Shown here: positions 14,933 to 20,068 of the stretch, piece after piece | Numbering within the stretch: the first letter of the stretch is position 1 | How the letters are laid out: the number at the start of each line of letters is the position of its first letter | Assembly (NCBI GenBank): GCA_964383915.1 | Contig: CAYLJE010000034.1 | Coordinates: 1 to 20,068, forward strand | Origin: DRPN01 sp964383915 | GTDB taxonomy: Bacteria; Bacteroidota; Bacteroidia; Bacteroidales; VadinHA17 | Length of the DNA: 20,068 nucleotides | Direction of reading: 5' to 3' | The notes under the pieces: generated by a model | The model's database searches: none | What the model was told of the DNA's origin: nothing | What the model saw: the letters and a program-made list of their open reading frames with translations, nothing else | Position numbers and translations under genes: made by a program

Positions 14933-15249
14933 CGCTTCGGCGAAACAAGGCGCTAAAGCTTCCACCGGCGGCCGGAGCCTTTCCGCCAGTGCTGAAGCTA
15001 CTCAGGCGCCTGCGCTAAAGCTTCAGCGACAGCATGCGGACGAGAAGAAATAAGAGACAACCCAGCCTCTCCACCTCTCGGTGGATTTGGAGGATAAAAG
15101 AGATAGGATTCAGGTAAAACTTCAGGATGTAATACAACAATAAAGGGCTCTTGAATCTTAAAATTTGATTCCTGGACTTCTTCCGTTGCTTCCCCTTTTT
15201 TATGCGATGCGACCGGTAAATTCATTATCTTTGCAGGCAAAACCTTCGG
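14918..15249. other. GC-rich repeat-laden intergenic region
   Basis: No gene is supported here. The first part (to about 15040) is clearly richer in GC than its neighbours and full of symmetry. It has CCGC-CTTC-GCGG and GCCG-CTT-CGGC mini-hairpins, and a 13-bp direct repeat GCGCTAAAGCTTC (14950-14962 and 15012-15024). A 9-bp inverted repeat GCTGAAGCT / AGCTTCAGC (14991-14999 and 15019-15027) encloses the palindrome CAGGCGCCTG (15003-15012). Further right, TCCACC-TCTC-GGTGGA (15070-15085) makes another hairpin. This looks like an interspersed intergenic repeat. A genome-wide copy number would explain why the assembly broke here. Confidence 0.6.
15226..15233 (+). promoter_or_regulatory. -7 box (TATCTTTG) upstream of DUF4271 gene
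   Basis: An exact TAnnTTTG match. Transcription would start near 15240, leaving a leader of about 10 bases to ATG 15250 or about 37 to ATG 15277. It may drive the whole DUF4271-hemD run. No clear -33 element is visible. Confidence 0.5.
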
Positions 15250-16383
15250 ATGCTGTTTATTATTCCGGTATATCATATGTGGATGCGGCAACAATTAGAC
15301 ACCACACAGTTAGCTATTCAAAAAGACACCCCGGGTTTTAAGAATACAGGTGTTGTTATGCAGGATACTTCCCCGAAAGAAAAGACCGGCATCCTTTCTT
15401 TGGATGACATTGAAAATATCATGATACAGGGGGAACGAAGGTTAAAAAAAATAGATTCAATCGCTGTCCAAAAAAAGAAAAAATCACAAATAGTTGTTAA
15501 AAATGAACCTGCAAAACGAACAGGAACACCTGATACAACCTTATTATACAACGTCATTGGAAAACGTGCGGATAATTCGGGGGAAAAATTGATTCAACGT
15601 TTTTTAATCGCAGGAAAACGGATTTCTGCGGATACCAATAGCGTGTATCGTCCGGTAAATAAAAAAACACGGATTTTTCATGTTACCACAGAACAACAGG
15701 CCCCTTCTCCGGTAATAATGAAAAGAAAACCGGCTTATTTTCGGGAAGACTGGTTTCTGATTGTGCTGGTTGTCTCTTTTTTATTAATTACCTGGACAAA
15801 AATTCGTTTCGGGAAATTTTTGAATCAAACATTATCCGGTTTGTGGAATTATAAAAATGCTTTCTCTCTTTTCCGGAACAGAAGTAGCTTGTACCAACGT
15901 ACTTCATCCCTTTTATTTTTGAATTTCCTTTTGTCCGGTGGGATGTTTGTTTATCTTTTTATGAAAGTCTTTGATATACATTTTACTTTAGGGGACTATT
16001 CCCCGGTAATGGATTATTTTGTCATCATCCTGATGTTAGCCGGGATATATTTGTATTTATTTTTGATCATAAAAATTACAGGTTTTATCACTCTTAACCT
16101 GGAATCTTTTTCTGAGTTTTCTCATTTTACGACTTTGTTTTTTCATAATGCGGGTGTTTACCTTTTCCCTCTGAATGCTGTTATTCCATATGTTTATAAG
16201 GGAGCTGCCGTGTGGTTATTATATGCAGGCCTGGGAATAATCACTGTTTTTTATTTGTTGCGTATAATAAAGCTGACATCCATATTTATCAGAGAAAGAT
16301 TTTCAATATTTTATTTGTTTTTATACCTTTGCGCCCTGGAAATTTTACCGATCATAATTTTTATACTACTTATTTTCAGGTAA
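15250..16383 (+). CDS. DUF4271 integral membrane protein
   Basis: A 377-residue membrane protein of the DUF4271 family, widespread in Bacteroidota and uncharacterised. The first ~165 residues are hydrophilic and Lys/Thr-rich with no recognised fold. About six hydrophobic segments follow (near 167-184, 219-241, 254-280, 297-316, 320-341 and 351-376). The N-terminal hydrophobic residues (MLFIIPVYHM) may be a short membrane anchor or may not be translated, because in-frame ATGs at 15277 and 15283 are alternatives. It precedes the hemD-like gene by 32 bases, an order I recall as conserved in the phylum. That makes a shared transcript likely but does not reveal the function. I see no catalytic motif or transporter signature. 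Confidence 0.85.
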   Translation: MLFIIPVYHMWMRQQLDTTQLAIQKDTPGFKNTGVVMQDTSPKEKTGILSLDDIENIMIQGERRLKKIDSIAVQKKKKSQIVVKNEPAKRTGTPDTTLLYNVIGKRADNSGEKLIQRFLIAGKRISADTNSVYRPVNKKTRIFHVTTEQQAPSPVIMKRKPAYFREDWFLIVLVVSFLLITWTKIRFGKFLNQTLSGLWNYKNAFSLFRNRSSLYQRTSSLLFLNFLLSGGMFVYLFMKVFDIHFTLGDYSPVMDYFVIILMLAGIYLYLFLIIKITGFITLNLESFSEFSHFTTLFFHNAGVYLFPLNAVIPYVYKGAAVWLLYAGLGIITVFYLLRIIKLTSIFIRERFSIFYLFLYLCALEILPIIIFILLIFR

Positions 16384-16415
16384 AACAGGAGTCTAATCAT
16401 TAAAAAGCGGATAAA

Positions 16416-17168
16416 TTGGAGAAAATCAAAAACATATTGATTTCACAGCCGGCACCCGATGATAAGTCCCCTTATCATGAACTTGCTGAGAAGAATAATT
16501 TAAAGATTGATTTCCGGCCTTTCATTTATGTAGAGGGAGTGCCGGTAAAAGAAGTTCGGAAGCACAGGATCAGTATTTCTGATCATACTGCTGTTATTTT
16601 AACCAGTAAAAAAGCGGCGGATCACTTTTTCAGAATCAGTTCGGAAATGCGGGTAACCATTTCAGACGACATGAAATACTTCTGTGTTTCCCAGTCTATT
16701 GCCAATTATCTTCAGAAATATATTGTTTACAGGAAGCGTAAAATATTTTACGGAGGCAATACTTTTCGCAGCCTGTTAAATCTTATTGTAAAAAATAATA
16801 AGGAGAAATATTTTGTGCCTCTTTCCGATATGCACAAAAATGAAATCCCGGTTTTACTGGAGAAGCACAGTATAAATTACACAAAAGCCATTTTGTATCG
16901 CACGGTGTGTAGTGACCTTTCGGATCTTAAAGATGTTTATTATGATGTGCTGGTCTTTTTTAGTCCTACCGGAATAGAATCTTTGTTTCACAATTTTCCG
17001 GATTTTAAGCAGAATAATACAAAGATTGCAACGTTTGGGAACCATACGGCTAAAGAAGCTTTATCGCATGGCTTGCGGATAGATATTGAAGCTCCGAATC
17101 CCAAGGCCCCTTCCATGGTCATGGCGCTGGATAATTATATCAGAGAATATAATAAGAATCATAGATGA
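16416..17168 (+). CDS. Uroporphyrinogen-III synthase-like protein, TTG start
   Basis: A 250-residue protein of the HemD (uroporphyrinogen-III synthase) fold family, which in heme-making organisms cyclises hydroxymethylbilane. The Bacteroidota version is recognisable by KNILISQPAPDDKSPYHEL at the N-terminus, the TAVILTSKKAADHFF segment and FFSPTGIESLFHNFP followed by TFGNHTAKEA. The family has few invariant residues, so activity cannot be judged. No other tetrapyrrole gene is in the window, and this version sits in a fixed neighbourhood with DUF4271 and rnpA, so a role outside heme synthesis is possible. The start is a TTG at 16416 (TTG GAG AAA ATC); no in-frame ATG lies near enough to keep the conserved opening. 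The TGA stop lies inside a palindromic repeat. Confidence 0.85.
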   Translation: MEKIKNILISQPAPDDKSPYHELAEKNNLKIDFRPFIYVEGVPVKEVRKHRISISDHTAVILTSKKAADHFFRISSEMRVTISDDMKYFCVSQSIANYLQKYIVYRKRKIFYGGNTFRSLLNLIVKNNKEKYFVPLSDMHKNEIPVLLEKHSINYTKAILYRTVCSDLSDLKDVYYDVLVFFSPTGIESLFHNFPDFKQNNTKIATFGNHTAKEALSHGLRIDIEAPNPKAPSMVMALDNYIREYNKNHR

Positions 17169-17310
17169 GTCGAGTCTAAAAAGGTAGATTTTTGTTAAAA
17201 TCAAGGCGGAAAGAATTTTTTAACCGCAGTTAACTTACTGTTAATGAAGATTGAAAAATTCCTGACAACGCAGAGGTTGGCAACAAAGAACCTTTTTAGA
17301 CCGAACTCAT
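17165..17310. repeat. Split palindromic element, hemD 3' end
   Basis: Bases 17165-17193 are identical over 29 nt to the reverse complement of the palindrome after uvrC (2236-2277): arm ATGAGTCGAGTCTAAAAA, loop GGTAGA, then T5. The sequence then departs. A closing arm CCTTTTTAGACCGAACTCAT appears at 17291-17310 and matches 17 of 20 bases of the uvrC element's right side. The outer arms (17165-17184 and 17291-17310) can pair with three mismatches around 106 bases. The interior has a 7-bp inverted repeat, GTTAAAA / TTTTAAC (17194-17200 and 17218-17224). As at uvrC, the upstream gene's TGA stop is repeat bases 2-4. It may be a terminator, a nested element, or two elements with material between them. 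Confidence 0.7.
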
Positions 17311-17394
17311 AGATAATATAAGATTTTCCGAAGTAGAGCCGGGTTAACTTTTTATATTCTTTCTTTCGGTAAAACGGATTCTTTATTTTTTCAA

Positions 17395-17793
17395 ATGGAA
17401 CAATTCCGGTTTAGAAAAACAGATCGTCTTTCAGGGAAGAAAAAAATTGATAAATTATTTCTGAATGGAAATTCTTTATTTATTGCTCCTTTTCGTGTTT
17501 TATGGTTGGGGTCTAAGGTATATGCAGGCGGATTTCATGCCAGGGTGGTTATTAGTGTGCCAAAAAAATATATTAAAAGGGCGGTTAAAAGGAATCTTAT
17601 TAAAAGAAGAATACGTGAAGCCTACCGGAAGAACCGATCTGAACTGGTTGAATATCTGAAAAAAAAGGACATAAATCTGGATATGTTTCTTATTTATACC
17701 TATGCACAAATTCTATCCTACCGTGATATCGAAAAAAAAATAATACTACTTTTGCGGAAGATTACCAAAGAAAATGAAAAAGATTCTGACTAA
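17395..17793 (+). CDS. rnpA: Ribonuclease P protein component
   Basis: The small basic protein of RNase P binds the catalytic RNA and helps it remove 5' leaders from pre-tRNAs. The 132-residue product has the usual opening (RFRKTDRLSGKKKIDKLF), the FRVLWL strand and the RNR motif around 61-78 (KRAVKRNLIKRRIREAYR), which contacts the RNA. It is slightly longer than most (~120) because of a C-terminal tail. The tail overlaps the start of yidD by 20 bases, so the two are translationally coupled. The ATG at 17395 follows a T-rich leader. No rpmH lies upstream, unlike the classic oriC-proximal arrangement; in this phylum rnpA usually follows the hemD-like gene, as here. Confidence 0.95.
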   Translation: MEQFRFRKTDRLSGKKKIDKLFLNGNSLFIAPFRVLWLGSKVYAGGFHARVVISVPKKYIKRAVKRNLIKRRIREAYRKNRSELVEYLKKKDINLDMFLIYTYAQILSYRDIEKKIILLLRKITKENEKDSD

Positions 17794-17995
17794 GATTTTT
17801 ATCGGCTTGATCAGGTTTTATCAAATGACCATTTCTCCTCTGTTTCCGCATACTTGCAGATATACTCCAACGTGTTCCGTGTATAGTGTACAGGCCCTGA
17901 AAAAATATGGTCCCTTAAAAGGAGGATGGCTGGCCTTAAAAAGAATTTTATCTTGTAATCCATTTGGCGGACATGGCTATGATCCTGTTCCCTGA
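17774..17995 (+). CDS. yidD: Membrane protein insertion efficiency factor YidD
   Basis: YidD is a small amphipathic inner-face protein that assists YidC-dependent membrane insertion. The 73-residue product is complete. It has a hydrophobic N-terminal helix (LTKIFIGLIRFYQMTISPLF) and the invariant core with three cysteines, CRYTPTCSVYSVQALKKYG, then GGWLALKRILSCNPFGGHGY and DPVP at the C-terminus. It begins inside rnpA (20-base overlap), the usual arrangement. No yidC lies nearby. The stop is followed by an AAAGATCTTT palindrome (18004-18013) and AT-rich sequence. Confidence 0.96.
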   Translation: MKKILTKIFIGLIRFYQMTISPLFPHTCRYTPTCSVYSVQALKKYGPLKGGWLALKRILSCNPFGGHGYDPVP

Positions 17996-18024
17996 TTATT
18001 TGCAAAGATCTTTCCCTTTCCTTG

Positions 18025-18050
18025 TTAATCTTTGTTAAATTTAATCTTTG
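18025..18050 (+). promoter_or_regulatory. Direct repeat upstream of S41 protease gene
   Basis: TTAATCTTTG occurs twice, at 18025-18034 and 18041-18050. Each copy is close to the -7 consensus (AATCTTTG, one mismatch). They lie 58 or more bases before the protease ATG, so they could be promoters with a longer leader or binding-site repeats. A purine-rich AAAGGGG lies at 18096-18102, about 6 bases before the ATG, and is a better ribosome-binding site than most in this window. Confidence 0.35.
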
Positions 18051-18108
18051 ATTTTTATTTTTCTATTAAATATACCTATTTTGCAGGCTGATCAGAAAGG
18101 GGAATAAT

Positions 18109-19785
18109 ATGAAACGATTTAAAAAATTTGGAATTATTACCATTGTTGCCGGGGTGTTTTTATTGGGTATTTACGCCTTCAACGAGTCTCATAATTTTAA
18201 ACTGGCTAAAAATATTGAGATTTTTACGAATGTCGTAAGAGAGCTTAACCTCTATTATGTGGATCAGATTAAACCGGAAAAATTAATTAAGTCAGGTGTT
18301 GATGCAATGTTGAAAACTTTGGATCCATATACTGTATATATTCCGGAAGACAAAATGGCTGATTTTAAGTTTATGACCACCGGCCAGTATGGAGGTATTG
18401 GGTCACTGATTCGTAAGAGTGGAAATTTTGCTTTAATATCTGAGGTGTATAAGGGTTTTCCTGCGGACCTGGCAGGCCTTAAAACGGGCGATAAAATTTT
18501 AAAAATTGACGGAAAAACCATCAAAGGATTACCCCTCGACAAGGTAAGTGCACGGTTAAAGGGTTTACCAAATACAGAGGTGGTATTGACTGTACAACGT
18601 CCCGGCCACAATAAACCCATAGATAAAAAACTAATACGCCAAAAAATAAGTATTCCTGCAGTGCCTTATTATGGTATGGTAAATGATAAAACGGGATATA
18701 TCCGGCTTAATAGTTTTACATCCAGTGCTTCCAAAGAAGTAAAGTCTGCGCTCATAAATTTAAAAAAACAACAGAACATACAATCGGTTGTACTTGACCT
18801 TCGTGGAAATCCGGGAGGATTGTTGATACAGGCCATTCAGATTGTGAATCTCTTTGTTGATAAGGGACAGACGGTGGTCAGTACGAAAGGAAAGATTAAA
18901 GACTTTGATAATTCTTATACCGCGCCGGGTCAGTCGTTTGATACAAAAATTCCCTTGGCTATTCTGGTAAACAGCGGATCGGCATCGGCCTCCGAGATTG
19001 TCTCTGGTGCTATACAGGATCTTGACCGGGGAGTTATCATCGGACAGCGGACATTTGGTAAAGGGCTGGTTCAGACCACCCGTCCGGTGGGTTACGGAGG
19101 TCAGTTAAAAGTGACAACAGCCAAATATTATATTCCCAGTGGCAGGTGTATCCAGGCGTTGGACTATTCCCACCGGAATCCAGACGGGAGTGTCGGACAT
19201 ATCCCCGACTCGCTTATATCTTCTTTTAAAACACATAATGGCCGTACAGTCTATAACGGCGGGGGCATTGATCCGGATATTCATGTTAGTCCCGGTATGC
19301 TCGGACCAATAACCGTCAATCTTTATTTACGTTTCTATATCTTTGATTTTGCTACTGAATTTGTCCGGAAACACAATTCAATGCCGCCGCCGGAACAATT
19401 TAAAATCACAGATAATATCCTTGAAGCATTTCACAAATTTATCAAGGAACGTAACTTTACTTATGATACGGAATCTGAGAACAAGCTGGATGATCTGATA
19501 AAAACAGCCAAAAGGGAAAAATACTACGACAAAGCTAAACCCGAATTTAATGCGCTTCGAAAGAGTTTATCACATAATTTAGATAACGACTTTTACAGAC
19601 ATAAGGAAGAAATCAGTGATTTGCTGAAGCAGGAAATCATTGGACGGTATTATTACCAGGAAGGCCGTATTGAATGTTCGCTTCCCAAAGACAGTGTGCT
19701 GTTGAAAGCTGAAGAGATCCTTTCTGAGCCTGAGGTTTATGCCGGCATCCTATCAGGGGGAAAAGTGACTGTTTCTGAGAAATAG
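18109..19785 (+). CDS. C-terminal processing protease, S41 family
   Basis: A 558-residue S41 (CtpA/Tsp-type) serine protease, held in the membrane by an N-terminal helix (about 7-24) and acting in the periplasm, where such enzymes trim or degrade proteins at their C-terminus. A helical segment (30-90) precedes a PDZ domain (about 95-165, GFPADLAGLKTGDKILKIDG) that recognises substrate tails. The catalytic core follows: LDLRGNPGG (229-237), GSASASE with nucleophile S293, and RTFGKGLVQ with general-base K318, 25 residues apart as in E. coli Tsp. The C-terminal ~150 residues are charged and helical, as in the longer Bacteroidota members. The ATG at 18109 follows an AAAGGGG ribosome-binding site. 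It appears to be the last protein-coding gene, with about 200 bases before the tRNA. Confidence 0.95.
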   Translation: MKRFKKFGIITIVAGVFLLGIYAFNESHNFKLAKNIEIFTNVVRELNLYYVDQIKPEKLIKSGVDAMLKTLDPYTVYIPEDKMADFKFMTTGQYGGIGSLIRKSGNFALISEVYKGFPADLAGLKTGDKILKIDGKTIKGLPLDKVSARLKGLPNTEVVLTVQRPGHNKPIDKKLIRQKISIPAVPYYGMVNDKTGYIRLNSFTSSASKEVKSALINLKKQQNIQSVVLDLRGNPGGLLIQAIQIVNLFVDKGQTVVSTKGKIKDFDNSYTAPGQSFDTKIPLAILVNSGSASASEIVSGAIQDLDRGVIIGQRTFGKGLVQTTRPVGYGGQLKVTTAKYYIPSGRCIQALDYSHRNPDGSVGHIPDSLISSFKTHNGRTVYNGGGIDPDIHVSPGMLGPITVNLYLRFYIFDFATEFVRKHNSMPPPEQFKITDNILEAFHKFIKERNFTYDTESENKLDDLIKTAKREKYYDKAKPEFNALRKSLSHNLDNDFYRHKEEISDLLKQEIIGRYYYQEGRIECSLPKDSVLLKAEEILSEPEVYAGILSGGKVTVSEK

Positions 19786-19956
19786 GAGGCGACAGGCAGT
19801 CCTTCATACCCGACTTTTCTGATCACTACTTACAAAGAACCAAACGCAGTTTTAACGGCACGGAGTGATAATAGTCTGAAGGCAACCTGTCGAATGCGGC
19901 TCGGGAAGTAGTATAAACGGAACAGATTTTTATACTGATAAAAATTTAAATTATAT

Positions 19957-19964
19957 TATTTTTG
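19957..19964 (+). promoter_or_regulatory. -7 box (TATTTTTG) upstream of tRNA-Val
   Basis: TATTTTTG matches TAnnTTTG exactly and lies 20 bases before the tRNA 5' end, a good spacing for a short pre-tRNA leader. The preceding ~170 bases after the protease stop carry only weak scattered inverted repeats. Confidence 0.5.
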
Positions 19965-19983
19965 CATGATTTATTTTTAAAAC

Positions 19984-20058
19984 GGGGTATTAGCTCAGAT
20001 GGTTTAGAGTGCATGCTTGACAGGCATGAGGTCATTGGTTCAAATCCAATATATCCCA
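19984..20058 (+). tRNA. tRNA-Val (anticodon GAC)
   Basis: A complete 75-base cloverleaf. The acceptor stem is GGGGTAT (19984-19990) with ATATCCC (20051-20057), including one G-T wobble. The D stem is GCTC (19993-19996) with GAGT (20007-20010). The anticodon stem is CATGC (20012-20016) with GCATG (20024-20028), and the loop TTGACAG has anticodon GAC (20019-20021), reading valine GUC/GUU. The T arm is ATTGG-TTCAAAT-CCAAT (20034-20050). The discriminator base is A (20058). CCA is not encoded (CGA follows), so it would be added after transcription. A G at position 38 of the anticodon loop is a little unusual. Further tRNAs could follow beyond the window. Confidence 0.95.
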
Positions 20059-20068
20059 CGAAATATTT

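Noticed and set aside
14998..15294. 98-codon open frame on the minus strand in the deoC/DUF4271 gap
   Set aside because: It runs through the GC-rich repeats and hairpins, overlaps the DUF4271 start, and its translation shows no family features; the proline-rich part comes from a palindrome.
19786..19983. Possible small RNA or terminator between the S41 protease gene and tRNA-Val
   Set aside because: The inverted repeats seen (CGACAGG at 19790-19796 with CCTGTCG at 19886-19892; ACTACTT at 19825-19831 with AAGTAGT at 19906-19912) are short, far apart and do not nest.
1..20068. CRISPR array, prophage, transposase or defence island
   Set aside because: No regularly spaced repeats, recombinase, phage structural gene or known defence domain is visible; nearly all coding space is housekeeping.

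Overview
The window looks like a chromosomal housekeeping segment from a member of the Bacteroidota, probably Bacteroidales-like. The evidence is family-level. There is a TonB-dependent receptor with a carboxypeptidase-regulatory-like N-terminus paired with a DUF4249 lipoprotein. A DUF4271 - hemD-like - rnpA - yidD - S41 protease run is present. Start sites mostly lack Shine-Dalgarno sequences, and several are preceded by TAnnTTTG boxes, the Bacteroidota -7 element. I cannot name a genus. I see no phage, insertion sequence, CRISPR array or defence system.

Layout, left to right. Bases 1-430 contain no gene I can support, but they do contain foldable palindromes. Next come uvrC (excision repair), a perfect 18-bp-arm palindrome, and a 68-residue four-cysteine protein. 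A long-chain polyprenyl diphosphate synthase (minus strand) is divergent from a small ArsR-type regulator. queD (6-carboxytetrahydropterin synthase) and polA (DNA polymerase I with intact proofreading) are closely spaced, and nfo (endonuclease IV) follows. uvrC, polA and nfo together make this a DNA-repair-rich stretch. A strong palindrome separates nfo from the convergent minus-strand pair of TonB-dependent receptor and DUF4249 lipoprotein.

Divergent from the receptor is a phosphofructokinase with the pyrophosphate-type active-site signature. Then come a terminator with a promoter-like box in its loop, dtd (D-aminoacyl-tRNA deacylase), a mazG-like pseudogene with an internal deletion, and deoC. 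After deoC there is a run of exactly 100 N flanked by identical 55-bp sequences, which is most simply an unmerged contig overlap, followed by a GC-rich repeat-laden intergenic stretch. The right part holds DUF4271, a uroporphyrinogen-III synthase-like gene with a TTG start, a second related palindrome, rnpA overlapping yidD, a CtpA-type S41 protease and a complete tRNA-Val(GAC).

I did not find a convincing undescribed multi-gene system. The best leads are the palindromic element whose arm supplies the TGA stop of both uvrC and hemD, the broken mazG gene, the PPi-type phosphofructokinase, the terminator/promoter overlap before dtd, and the assembly join after deoC.
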